A stretch of 64,000 nucleotides of DNA from CALBPI01 sp038533155. GTDB lineage: Bacteria; Pseudomonadota; Gammaproteobacteria; Steroidobacterales; Woeseiaceae. The stretch spans positions 1 through 64,000 of the forward strand of contig JBCAZH010000012.1 in NCBI GenBank assembly GCA_038533155.1. The letters are read 5' to 3'. The stretch's first letter is position 1. Every line of letters starts with the position of its first letter. Of the stretch, positions 16,261 to 25,172 are shown piece by piece. The notes beneath the pieces are model-generated. The model did not search any database. It saw nothing but the letters and a program-made list of their open reading frames with translations, and was not told the DNA's origin. The position numbers and the translations under genes are program-made.

Positions 16261-18906
16261 CTAGTCCATCGGAATCGCGAAAGGATTGTTGTAGTACTGA
16301 CCGCCGACATCGAGCCATTCGCTTAGCAGTCGGAGCTCGTCGGGCGTGAGATACCCAGCGTGGGTGCCGCCCGCAGCGAATCGCCCAAAGAAACGTTCCG
16401 AAGCGTTCGCGCCATTGGATGACATGCTGGCCGGGACGTTCACGGTTTCAAAAATAGGTTGGTTGGTATCTGGATCGATGCCTACTTCCACCAGCAAATC
16501 CTGCAAGGCACCCATGTTCAACTCCTGCGCGTTGTCGTTGAACAGGAGCTCTCGGAATGACGTGAAAACGTCCTGATCCTGATCTGACAAGCCATCGCTC
16601 AAGTCGAGCTGTGCAATGGGAACACGAAGTTGATTCGCCGCGTCGCGCGGGGAGTGACAACTGACGCAGGTGAAGTCGCTGACCGGCTCACCAAGCGCAT
16701 TCAGCGTGATTCGAGGAAAGGACCATAGGGGATGGATCGCCTCTTCATAGTTGATGGTGCTGCGGCAACTTGCATCCCAGCTTTGCACACATGCCTGCGA
16801 TGTCGGCGTCAGCGTGTTCAACAGGCGGTACTCATACGAAAACGGCTCATCCGGGGCACGACCCGCGGTCGCTGCATCGGTCCAATCATCCACGAACACG
16901 ACATCCATAGACGGTTCGATCGCTGCGCAGTTGTCGATGCCACAGCTGATTCGAGCACGAACTTCGGCCATCGACTCGCCGACGTCAGCGAAGTACGCCG
17001 GGTTGGTGTTCGGATATGGCAATCCTGTTTGAGTCGCACCGTCATGCGCGCTATCGAAGGCACCACGTCGCCCATGCGATTGCCCGCTGCCACCGTCATG
17101 ACAACCCGTACAACGCAGCTCCTCACCCGGACGAACCTGCAGCCAGTTGTTATGGCTCGGTCCGATACGTCGCGCGTTGCCGTCCACAATGCTGAATGTC
17201 AGAGCCACATCTGCCGGTGCTTTAACGACGACCGAACCGTCGGGTGCAATCGGTGTGTAGCCCAGAATTTCGCGCATGTAGTCGACTCGACCGAACGCGA
17301 AGTTTGGGATCTCCAAGATCTCCTCGTCCGGGATGGATACGGCTTTCTCGAGACGCAGGAAGCGGGCGGGCCGCTCGGCTGCGGTCGTTTGCGCTGGGTC
17401 AGCGAGCACATCGATGCCGCCGGGCGCTGTATCAGCCCCCATCACGTCATACACGCTTCGGATATTGACAACGCCAACGCCCTCATCCGCGATAGTCGGA
17501 TCGAGGCCGAACACATTGGCACCCGCCAGGATGACCGGTGCATTCGTTCTGGGCTCCGCCGCGACGATGTCGGAGAAGATCACGCCTTCCTCTGGCGTGA
17601 CGACCGGCAGTTGTGTCTCGTCCTCGCGGTCATAAATCCAAATACCATACAAAGCGGGCGCTGCAACAAGGTTGGGATCGACCAGGTTCGTGTCGGTACA
17701 CGGCAAAATCTGCATCTCAGCATTCTGCAAGCGACACTGGCTCCAACTCAGCAACAAGCGGTCTGTACCGTCGCGTAACGGATAAGCCGATCGGTAGCGA
17801 CCGCCAGGCGAGACGGCTGCCGCACCAGCAATAACGTTGTTTATTGTCGCTGCGGTTTGTGCGGGCCCACTCATTCCAGTGTTAACGGCCAACGCCTGAG
17901 TATTTTCAACGTATGTGTCGACATCGATATCGACAAGCGCACCGCCAGTCGTTTCCGCCATGAAGGGCTTTAGCAGCGCGACGAGCGTGCCGTCCGGCAG
18001 AATCTCAGGTTGAACAAACTGCTCCTCCTGACCATCGCCGTCGACGTCATGGCTATTCGCGCCATACAGCAACTCAAGTGCGGAACCGTCGGGGTTCATC
18101 CGATACAGGTTGATTTCGTTGGTACCACCGATGTTGTCCCAGCGACTAAACACAACTGTTCCGTCGTCCAAAACGACAGGGTTCAATTCATGACTCTGGT
18201 TAAATCCGATCTGTTCGATGTTCGAGCCGTCCGGACTCATCGCGTGTAGATTGAAAGCAGGCTCGTTACGGTCGCCATCGAGCGCCGGAAACTGCGGTTT
18301 GCCCTCGTCCAGGAGAATCGCCACCGATTGTCGCTGACGCGTCGAACTGAACAAGATGCGACCATCCGGCAAATACCTCGGCGCGATGTCGTGGCCTGCC
18401 TCGGCGGTGATGTCGGAGGCGATTACCCGTCGGAGTGTCTCGGTCGGAATATCGTATTCCCAAATGTTCCAGGTGACCTGTTCCTCTTCTTCAAGGTCGG
18501 GGTCAAACGGGTAACGCATCGCAAAAGCGACTTTCGTGGCGTCGAACGACACGGAAACATCGCGAATATCCGCGAGGCCTTCCGTGAAGCCACCGGTCAA
18601 ATCCACGTCTGGCGTGCTCGGGGAGGCGCGATCGCGGAAGAACAGGTCAGCACCAGGGTTGAAGCTCAAGACGACTCGGATGTCCTCGATGATCGGCGCG
18701 CCATCGTCATCGACCGGCAACGGTCGCTTCACGTAAAGAATAGGAAACTCGAGCGCTACCGGATCCGGGTCCTGACCACCGCCGAATCCGACTTGGTCGC
18801 CTTCCTCGCCGCCGCTGTTACAACCCGCAACGATTGCGCAAGCGCTGACAAGCGCTAGCCCGCGAACCAACCAATTTGTGTGCAATCCGAAACTCATCGC
18901 TTTCAT
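16261..18906 (-). CDS. Diheme HzsA-like beta-propeller lipoprotein
   Basis: An 881-residue lipoprotein (signal ending AIVAGC, Cys29) related to the alpha subunit of hydrazine synthase and the many HzsA-related proteins of non-anammox bacteria. The N-terminal two thirds are a TolB/PD40-type beta-propeller (repeats such as APRYLPDGRILFSSTRQR and SPDGSNIEQIGF). The C-terminal part has the family segment MREILGYTPIAPDGSVVVKA and two c-type heme sites, RCTGCHD (Cys599-His603) and FTCVSCHS (Cys747-His751), plus further paired Cys (CGIDNC). The ATG at 18906 was chosen because it starts a proper lipoprotein signal and has GAGGTG upstream; the frame extends to 19002. It heads the minus-strand operon of barrels. 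HzsA function is not implied, since the other hydrazine synthase subunits are absent. Confidence 0.85.
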   Translation of the reverse strand: MKAMSFGLHTNWLVRGLALVSACAIVAGCNSGGEEGDQVGFGGGQDPDPVALEFPILYVKRPLPVDDDGAPIIEDIRVVLSFNPGADLFFRDRASPSTPDVDLTGGFTEGLADIRDVSVSFDATKVAFAMRYPFDPDLEEEEQVTWNIWEYDIPTETLRRVIASDITAEAGHDIAPRYLPDGRILFSSTRQRQSVAILLDEGKPQFPALDGDRNEPAFNLHAMSPDGSNIEQIGFNQSHELNPVVLDDGTVVFSRWDNIGGTNEINLYRMNPDGSALELLYGANSHDVDGDGQEEQFVQPEILPDGTLVALLKPFMAETTGGALVDIDVDTYVENTQALAVNTGMSGPAQTAATINNVIAGAAAVSPGGRYRSAYPLRDGTDRLLLSWSQCRLQNAEMQILPCTDTNLVDPNLVAAPALYGIWIYDREDETQLPVVTPEEGVIFSDIVAAEPRTNAPVILAGANVFGLDPTIADEGVGVVNIRSVYDVMGADTAPGGIDVLADPAQTTAAERPARFLRLEKAVSIPDEEILEIPNFAFGRVDYMREILGYTPIAPDGSVVVKAPADVALTFSIVDGNARRIGPSHNNWLQVRPGEELRCTGCHDGGSGQSHGRRGAFDSAHDGATQTGLPYPNTNPAYFADVGESMAEVRARISCGIDNCAAIEPSMDVVFVDDWTDAATAGRAPDEPFSYEYRLLNTLTPTSQACVQSWDASCRSTINYEEAIHPLWSFPRITLNALGEPVSDFTCVSCHSPRDAANQLRVPIAQLDLSDGLSDQDQDVFTSFRELLFNDNAQELNMGALQDLLVEVGIDPDTNQPIFETVNVPASMSSNGANASERFFGRFAAGGTHAGYLTPDELRLLSEWLDVGGQYYNNPFAIPMD

Positions 18907-19442
18907 GGACACCACCTCGGCCTCTTGCCGCCGGCAGCCTAGCCTCATCGAGAGACCTGCTTCACTCGTCCGTCGCACCTCGCAATTGAACGTAATGCGC
19001 ATGGTGACGACCGGCCGCCGGGCATTCTGTTAACAACATCACAGTTCGACATGGACCACCGTCGCAGTACGCAGAACCGTGCACTTCGTCGCTTTGCGTA
19101 ACGGTCGGCGGTGTCCCTACCTGTGAACGTGGGCGAAGTATAAAAAGGAGGTTTTGGCGGTTGTAATGTCTCAAAACCAAGACAGACCCGAGTCGAAACG
19201 CCTCGCGCTTGACCTGCTCAGTCGCGAAACCCTTGTAATTGCAGCGATTTCAAGAATCGGCGTGGATACTCCTCACCCGAGCCGCTGGAACTGCCTGCGG
19301 CTGAAACTGTGAACTTATCGAGGCACGGTAGCCGAGAATGCCGATGCCAACGCGCGGCACCTATGTCTGCTTCGAGCGACAAATTTTATTTTCAATAAAT
19401 ACAGATAGTTAGCCCCTACCCGTTCAGCTGCTGTCGAATCAT

Positions 19443-19495
19443 CACGACAACGGTTTTACATAGTCATTGTCATGCTGTATACAGCTTTTGTCGTG
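19443..19495. promoter_or_regulatory. Candidate upstream activator sites (TTGTCRTG repeats and a 12-bp palindrome)
   Basis: Three copies of TTGTC(G/A)TG occur: inverted at 19443-19450 and direct at 19467-19474 and 19488-19495. The two direct copies are 21 bp apart, two helical turns. A perfect 12-bp palindrome GCTGTATACAGC (19474-19485) lies between them. The cluster is 55-108 bp upstream of the -24 element, a normal distance for sigma-54 enhancer-binding proteins. The binding protein is unknown and none is encoded in the window. Confidence 0.5.
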
Positions 19496-19549
19496 TAATC
19501 AATTGTTTTTATTTATTTTTTTGTTTTTCTGGCCGAATGTGGTTCGGAC

Positions 19550-19565
19550 TGGCACAGCCTTTGCT
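19550..19565 (+). promoter_or_regulatory. Sigma-54 (RpoN) promoter
   Basis: TGGCAC, five bases, TTGCT gives the invariant GG and GC exactly 10 bp apart (19551-19552 and 19563-19564), matching the -24/-12 consensus at nearly every conserved base. It is preceded by T-rich DNA, is correctly oriented toward the three-gene heme/Tat operon, and has candidate enhancer sites upstream. Transcription should start near 19576. Confidence 0.75.
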
Positions 19566-19776
19566 TTCTAACCATTGACAAGGCCGAAACCGCTCCCCAA
19601 GGACGGATTTGGGTCGATTCCGACAGTTTGTGAGCGTGATCACTGCAAATTCTGTCGACTTCGACCACATTAGCGACCGAACACATGGATCTGTGTCACT
19701 GCGCTACGGGATCGGCGAGAAAGTTATCGGTTTACCCGTTGGAAGCGATTCCAACGATCAACGAGAGCAGGGGCAC

Positions 19777-20946
19777 ATGAACACAATTCAGAGATGCAAA
19801 GCAGCGCTGCTAGCGACCCTCGGTCTCGCGTTAACGATGGCATCGGCCACCGCGAACGCTGGGCCGCGCGAGCAAGCGAAACGGATGCACGATCGTCTCG
19901 CCGGCGTGCCGCCGACGGAGGCAGTGTTGAGCGCGATGGAGGCTGCGATCGCAGGCGGCAACCCCGAGAGCGCCGCACAGATCGCGATGCAGAACGACGC
20001 GTTCTACGACGTGACGTTGAAGAACTTCGTGACGCCCTGGACGAACCGGGACGGAGACGTCTTCGCACCGCTAAACGATTACACGGCCACTGTCATCGGC
20101 ATGGTGAGAGACGAAGTACCGTTTAATCAGGTGCTGTCTGCTGACATTTTGTACGTCGCCGACACCGGGCTTGGGCTGCCTGGCTACTCCATGACGGACA
20201 ACCGGCTGTACGAGGAGTTGGAGTCGCGCGCCTTGCCGCTGCAGGACGCCCTGGTGCGAACCACTCAATCCGCAGTGACCGATCTCCCAGCAAACGCGAC
20301 TGCTGGCGTGATGACCACGCGTGCCGCCGCGGAAGCGTTCTTTATTGCAGGTACCAACCGCGCAATGTTCCGCTGGACCTTGCTCAATCATCTCTGCGAC
20401 GACCTCGAGCAAGTTAAAGACGTCACTCGTCCGCCAGATCGCATACGCCAGGACGTGACGCGCTCGCCGGGTGGCGACAGTCGGCTGTTTTTGAACAACT
20501 GCATCGGCTGCCACAGCGTGATGGACCCGATGACTCAGGCCTTTGCGTACTACAACTTCAATGACGAAACCGGACGCATTGAGTACACGGAAGGCACGGT
20601 TCATCCGAAGTACTTCAATAACGACGCAAACTTCCCGTTCGGTTTCAGAACGCCGGACGACGCTTGGGAAAACCGCATGCGCCAGGGGCGTAACGCGCTG
20701 CTTGGCTGGGATGAATCTTTGCCAGGCCAAGGCAACGGTGCCAAGTCGATGGGTCAAGAGTTGGCGAACAGTGCAGAGTTCGCTCAATGCCAAGCCCGCA
20801 AAGTGTTCCGCAACGTATGCCTACGCGAACCGGTGGATGCCGCCGATCGTGCAGAGCTCGGCAGCATGGTGAATTCGCTGACAACAGGGGGTTACAACCT
20901 GAAGCAGTCATTCGCTGAAGCCGCAACCTACTGCATGGGCGACTAA
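19777..20946 (+). CDS. Exported monoheme cytochrome c-like protein
   Basis: A 389-residue periplasmic protein. The signal peptide is about residues 1-28 (ending TANAG) and a single heme-binding CIGCH lies at Cys242-His246 with MDPMT just after, where a methionine could serve as distal ligand. The C-terminus (ANSAEFAQCQARKVFRNVCLRE ... SFAEAATYC) resembles the tails of planctomycete-type cytochrome proteins such as DUF1592/DUF1585, but I cannot assign a family. The ATG at 19777 starts a proper signal and has AGGGG upstream; the frame is open back to 19609. It is first in an operon with the LamG diheme lipoprotein (10-nt gap), behind the sigma-54 promoter. Confidence 0.78.
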   Translation: MNTIQRCKAALLATLGLALTMASATANAGPREQAKRMHDRLAGVPPTEAVLSAMEAAIAGGNPESAAQIAMQNDAFYDVTLKNFVTPWTNRDGDVFAPLNDYTATVIGMVRDEVPFNQVLSADILYVADTGLGLPGYSMTDNRLYEELESRALPLQDALVRTTQSAVTDLPANATAGVMTTRAAAEAFFIAGTNRAMFRWTLLNHLCDDLEQVKDVTRPPDRIRQDVTRSPGGDSRLFLNNCIGCHSVMDPMTQAFAYYNFNDETGRIEYTEGTVHPKYFNNDANFPFGFRTPDDAWENRMRQGRNALLGWDESLPGQGNGAKSMGQELANSAEFAQCQARKVFRNVCLREPVDAADRAELGSMVNSLTTGGYNLKQSFAEAATYCMGD

Positions 20947-20956
20947 GGAGAGGACG

Positions 20957-23434
20957 ATGAAACAGACACTAATGAAAACTGTTGCGCAACTCCCACGTCG
21001 TGCCAGAAATGGAATCGCTCTGGTCGCCATGACCGTTCTGATTTCTGCATGCTCGGGTGGTGCTGAGACGACTCAGAACCCGGTCACTAGCGTACCGGAT
21101 AGCACAAGCTATAACGGCCCTGCGCCAGCGACCGCGGATGTTCAGTCATACCGCATCAACGTCTGGGATAATATTCAGGCTGAAGCGGGTTGTGGTGATT
21201 GCCACGGTACGGGCGGCCAAGTGCCGACCTTCGCGCGGACCGATGATATCAACCTGGCTTACGCCGATTCGAATCCGTTGGCGGATCTGACGGCGCCAGA
21301 AGCCTCACGCCTGGTAACGAAAGTCGGCGGCGGTCACAACTGCTGGGTCAGCAGCGACGCCGTGTGTGCTGACCTGATGGAAACGTGGATCACCGGCTGG
21401 GCTGGCGATCTCGTGGCAGGCGGCGGCCGTACCATCGACCTCGACGCGCCGGTGCCGAAAGAGCCTGGCTCTAGCCGCAACTTCCCTGCGGATTCGAGCC
21501 TCTTCGCTTCCACGGTTCACCCGATCCTGACTCAGTACTGCTCTGGCTGTCATACGTCTAGCTCTGCGAACTCGCAGTCACCGTATTTCGCCGAAGCAGA
21601 TTTGGTGACTGCCTACGATGCGGCCAAGCCGAAGATCTCTTTGGATGACCCATCGAATTCTCGGTTGGTCCTGCGCTTGGGCAGTGAGTTCCACAACTGC
21701 TGGAGCGACTGTTCGGCCAACGCGGCGGAGATGCAAAGCGCAATCCAAGCGATGGCCGACAGCATCACACCGACGCAGGTCGATCCATCACTGACGATCA
21801 GCCGGGCGCTGACCATCTTTGACGGTGTCGCGGCGAGTGGCGGTAACCGCTACGAAGCTAACGCAATCGCGACGTATGAGTTCAAGACAGGTCAAGGCAC
21901 GACCGCGTTCGACACCAGCGGCGTATCGCCAGCAATGGATCTCACGCTGTCGGGCGACTACGACTGGGTCGGAGGCTTCGGCGTCACGATTCGTGAAGGT
22001 CGCGGACAGGCTAGAACTGCAGACAGCCGCAAGTTGTTCGATATGATCCAGCAGACGGGTGAATACTCAATCGAGGCATGGGTCGTTCCGGCGAACGTTA
22101 CGCAGGAGCAGGCGCGTATCGTCAGCTACTCAGCTGGCGCGATGGCGCGCAACTTCACGCTAGCCCAGACGCTGTACGACTACACGTTCCAAAACCGCAG
22201 CAGCGTCACCGACGCCAACGGCATGCCGCTGATTCAAACGCCAAGCGCGGACGAAGTGCTGCAATCGACGCTTCAACACGTTGTAGCGAACTTCGATCCG
22301 GTTAACGGTCGTTCGATCTACGTCAACGGTCAGCTGATTCAATCCAATGATGAAGCCGGCGGTGGCTCTATCGACGAGTGGGATGATACCTACGCGTTCG
22401 TACTCGGCAACGAAGTGAGCGGTGACGGTCAGTTTGCCGGTACATACCGCTTCGTATCAGTCCACAACCGTGTGTTGACGGAAGCGCAGATCCTGCAGAA
22501 CTTTGATGCCGGTGTCGGTGAGAAGTTCTACTTGCTGTTCGGCGTGTCGCATCTGATCGACGTACCAGAGGCGTACATTCTGTTTGAGGTCGCTCAGTTC
22601 GATAACTTCGGTTATCTGTTCAGTGAGCCGCACTTCCTCAGCCTCGATCAAACCGCTGAATTCTCCGGCATCCCATTGCAGGGACTGCGTGTAGGAATCA
22701 ACGGTCGGGAAATCGAAATCGGTCAGACCTACCGTACTTTGGACGTCATGCTCGACAGCACGGTTCTCGAGGAACTGGGCCAACCGTTGACGGAGCTCGG
22801 CGCAGTATTCGCTGCTGAGCAAGGCCCGGAAGCCGACGAGTTCTTCCTGTCATTCGACGTACTTGGTGACAACGTGAATGTGCGTTTGGATCCAGTGCCG
22901 CTGGCGCCACCACCGGCCGTCGATGGCGAGCCCGTTGCTGACATCGGCGTTCGCACGTTCGAAGAGATCGATGCGACGATGTCGATGATCACGGGCGTCC
23001 CGAGGACGCAACCGGACGTTCGTACAACGTACGAGCTGGTTCGTCAGCAGATGCCGAACTCGGACGCGCTGAATGGCTTCCTATCGTCCCACCAGGTCGG
23101 TATTTCGCAGCTCGCGGTCGAGTACTGCAACGCCTTGGTCTCGGACACCGGGCTTCGTGCGAGCTTCTTCCCGGGCATGGACTTCAATGCGCCAGCGAAT
23201 AGCGCTTTCGCGAACCAGGCGGGTCGTGATCTTTTGATCACACCGATCCTGGACGCGGTCGTCGGCAATGGTTTGGCGAGTCAACCTGAACGAACGCTTG
23301 TTCAAGGCGAACTCAACAATCTCATTGGTCGATTGACGGCGTGCGGCGGAAGCTGTGACGCAGGTCGTACACAAACCGTTGGCATCGCTGCATGCTCAGC
23401 CGCTCTAGGCAGTGCAGCAATGCTGGTGCAGTAA
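20957..23434 (+). CDS. Diheme LamG-domain lipoprotein
   Basis: An 825-residue lipoprotein: the signal ends LISAC (Cys32). Two cytochrome-like segments carry CGDCH (Cys79-His83) and CSGCH (Cys195-His199), each followed by a HNCW motif (GGGHNCW and SEFHNCW), so the two halves look like a repeat. Residues about 275-520 form a LamG/concanavalin-like domain (GEYSIEAWVVPANV ... GRSIYVNGQLI ... GTYRFVSVHNRVLTEAQI). A C-terminal region (about 630-825) contains Cys pairs (CGGSC). The architecture suggests a surface or periplasmic electron carrier that binds a polymer or partner through LamG. It sits between the monoheme gene and the Tat-exported protein gene with gaps of 10 and 19 nt. Confidence 0.85.
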   Translation: MKQTLMKTVAQLPRRARNGIALVAMTVLISACSGGAETTQNPVTSVPDSTSYNGPAPATADVQSYRINVWDNIQAEAGCGDCHGTGGQVPTFARTDDINLAYADSNPLADLTAPEASRLVTKVGGGHNCWVSSDAVCADLMETWITGWAGDLVAGGGRTIDLDAPVPKEPGSSRNFPADSSLFASTVHPILTQYCSGCHTSSSANSQSPYFAEADLVTAYDAAKPKISLDDPSNSRLVLRLGSEFHNCWSDCSANAAEMQSAIQAMADSITPTQVDPSLTISRALTIFDGVAASGGNRYEANAIATYEFKTGQGTTAFDTSGVSPAMDLTLSGDYDWVGGFGVTIREGRGQARTADSRKLFDMIQQTGEYSIEAWVVPANVTQEQARIVSYSAGAMARNFTLAQTLYDYTFQNRSSVTDANGMPLIQTPSADEVLQSTLQHVVANFDPVNGRSIYVNGQLIQSNDEAGGGSIDEWDDTYAFVLGNEVSGDGQFAGTYRFVSVHNRVLTEAQILQNFDAGVGEKFYLLFGVSHLIDVPEAYILFEVAQFDNFGYLFSEPHFLSLDQTAEFSGIPLQGLRVGINGREIEIGQTYRTLDVMLDSTVLEELGQPLTELGAVFAAEQGPEADEFFLSFDVLGDNVNVRLDPVPLAPPPAVDGEPVADIGVRTFEEIDATMSMITGVPRTQPDVRTTYELVRQQMPNSDALNGFLSSHQVGISQLAVEYCNALVSDTGLRASFFPGMDFNAPANSAFANQAGRDLLITPILDAVVGNGLASQPERTLVQGELNNLIGRLTACGGSCDAGRTQTVGIAACSAALGSAAMLVQ

Positions 23435-23453
23435 CAACATAGGCAGAAACATC

Positions 23454-25034
23454 ATGGGTAAGAAAAAAGTCAATCTTCATCCGGACGCGCCGCTGCTGCA
23501 CCCGGACCACAAACGGCCGGTGACTCGGCGTGAGTTCATCGCTCAGGGCTTCATGGCCGGTGCTAGCACCGCGTTGACGGGCGGTCTATTCAGTCTGTTC
23601 GCCAATCCACGGGAGGCTGCGGCGGCACTATCTTCGGATCTGCAGCCGCTGAGAGCCGGCTGCGGGCTCGAACTCGTCGGCGCGGGCAAGGTACCTTTCG
23701 TGTGCTTCGACCTCGCTGGTGGTGCGAATATCGCAGGCTCCAACGCTTTGGTCGGTGGCCCTGGCGGACAGCTCGATTTCCTGACCACCGCGGGCTACAA
23801 CAAGCTGGGCCTGCCGGGTGATATGACACCGGCGTCTGTTAACCCCGATACCGGCACGAATGATTTCATTCGCACCGATCTCGGGCTGGCGTTCCATTCG
23901 GACAGCGCGTTCCTACGTGGCATCCTGGAACGCTGCTCGCCAACTACGATCGCCAACACTAACGGCGCAATCTTGGTCAACCGGTCCGAAAACGATACGG
24001 GCAACAACCCTCACAACCCGATGTACGCGATCGCGCGCACCGGCGCGCGGGGTGAGTTGCTAGATCTGATCGGCTCTCGTACGAGTGAGTCCGGCGGTAA
24101 CTCCATGGCTCCGGCTGCGATGATCGAGGCGGCACTGCGACCCACGAAAGTGGATCGACCGAGTGATGTCACCGGTCTGGTCGATACCGGAAAGCTGGTT
24201 GGTCTTCTGTCGCAGGAAGACGCCGTTGCGGTGCTCGAGTCGGTGTACCGTCTCAGTGATCGCAAGATGGACAACGTCAATACGCAGATTACAGCTGATG
24301 CAGTGGTCAAAGACCTCGTTCGCTGTGGTTATCTGAAGTCAGCTGACCTCGCCGACCGCTTCGGCGATCCGTCACAGCTCAACCCTTCGCTGGATGCCGA
24401 TTTGGTTGGACCGACCGGCATTTTCTCGCAAGCTGAGTACGATGACGATCGCGAATTCCGCAAGACCGCGTCGATCATGAAGCTCGTCGCAAACGGTTAT
24501 GCGGGTGCTGGCACGATCACAATGGGTGGCTACGATTACCACGGCGGCCGTCGTGCACGCGGCGAGGTCCGTGACTTGCGCGCTGGACGTTGCATGGGCG
24601 CAGCCCTTGAGTACGCGGCACGCCGCAACGTACCACTGTTTATGTACGTCTTCAGCGATGGCTCCGTATCAAGCAACGGCGTAATCGACGATACTGTGGA
24701 AGGACGCGGTAAGTACGAATGGGTGAGCGACAACCAGAGCACCGCGGCAGCGATGATTCTGGTCTACAACCCGAACGGTCGTCCGCAGTTGTTCACTGGC
24801 GATAACATCGCGCCCGAGAATCATCAGCAGATTGGCTACTTCCGACCGGATGGCTCCGGCGAGCGAGGCAGCACGCCGATCGCCAACAACGTAAACCTGC
24901 TGGTGGAAGCCGTTGTCCTGAACTACTTGGCCATTCATGGCGAACAGGCAACTTTCGAAACACTGTTCCCGCAACATGGACTGGGCAATGTCGCGCTGCG
25001 TGACAGCTTGACGGCGTTCGATCCGATCTTGTGA
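23454..25034 (+). CDS. Tat-exported DUF1501-like protein
   Basis: A 526-residue protein with a twin-arginine signal: TRREFIAQGF at about 24-33, a hydrophobic stretch and an AAAAL cleavage region near 60. The mature part has DUF1501-like traits: VCFDLAGGANIAGSN near the start, LAFHSDSAFLRGI, and GGYDYHGGRRARGE in the middle, with potential metal ligands Asp, His and Glu. DUF1501 proteins are paired with cytochrome-containing proteins in many bacteria, which fits this operon. Export in folded form implies a cofactor or assembled complex. Start ATG 23454; the frame is open from 23412, but that extension lacks a signal. A terminator follows. Confidence 0.75.
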   Translation: MGKKKVNLHPDAPLLHPDHKRPVTRREFIAQGFMAGASTALTGGLFSLFANPREAAAALSSDLQPLRAGCGLELVGAGKVPFVCFDLAGGANIAGSNALVGGPGGQLDFLTTAGYNKLGLPGDMTPASVNPDTGTNDFIRTDLGLAFHSDSAFLRGILERCSPTTIANTNGAILVNRSENDTGNNPHNPMYAIARTGARGELLDLIGSRTSESGGNSMAPAAMIEAALRPTKVDRPSDVTGLVDTGKLVGLLSQEDAVAVLESVYRLSDRKMDNVNTQITADAVVKDLVRCGYLKSADLADRFGDPSQLNPSLDADLVGPTGIFSQAEYDDDREFRKTASIMKLVANGYAGAGTITMGGYDYHGGRRARGEVRDLRAGRCMGAALEYAARRNVPLFMYVFSDGSVSSNGVIDDTVEGRGKYEWVSDNQSTAAAMILVYNPNGRPQLFTGDNIAPENHQQIGYFRPDGSGERGSTPIANNVNLLVEAVVLNYLAIHGEQATFETLFPQHGLGNVALRDSLTAFDPIL

Positions 25035-25098
25035 TCTGAATTAACCGGTATCGAGAGGTACCGCAACGAGCAGACAGTGTCGTTTCCGTCTGCAAATG

Positions 25099-25133
25099 GA
25101 AAGGGCTGGCACCGCAAGGCGCTGGCCCTTTTC
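25099..25133 (+). terminator. Rho-independent terminator after the heme/Tat operon
   Basis: AAAGGGC and GCCCTTT(T) form a 7-8 bp stem around an 18-nt loop that can itself partly pair, ending in TTTTCTC, 65 nt after the DUF1501-like stop. It separates the plus-strand operon from the convergent SRPBCC gene. Confidence 0.7.
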
Positions 25134-25172
25134 TCTATCTCGACGTCGAGCCGCTCGCCGATAGGTTCGCGC

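Larger units (their letters stand above)
18907..19776. other. 870-bp intergenic region between divergent heme-protein operons
   Basis: No convincing gene. The half next to the minus-strand operon contains a possible minus-strand -10 TATACT (19142-19137) with a poor -35 (TTACAA) 17 nt upstream. The half next to the plus-strand operon holds AT-rich DNA, a palindrome cluster and a sigma-54 promoter (listed separately). The plus-strand leader from the inferred start site to the ATG at 19777 is about 200 nt, long enough for post-transcriptional control. I found no tRNA, terminator or known riboswitch by eye. Confidence 0.7.

Noticed and set aside
16732..17778. Long open frame of 348 codons on the plus strand
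   Set aside because: It lies wholly antisense to the well-supported HzsA-like gene, has biased, Arg/His-rich composition and no recognisable motif.
16261..18906. Hydrazine synthase (anammox) function for the HzsA-like gene
   Set aside because: HzsA-related proteins are widespread outside anammox bacteria; no HzsB/C or hydrazine dehydrogenase is present, so only the fold family is claimed.
18962..19180. 72-codon minus-strand frame upstream of the HzsA-like gene
   Set aside because: It contains several Cys and His but no signal peptide, no clear ribosome binding site and no known motif. I treat it as chance coding in the intergenic region.
19609..19776. In-frame N-terminal extension of the monoheme cytochrome
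   Set aside because: It would bury the signal peptide; ATG 19777 with AGGGG upstream gives a normal exported protein.
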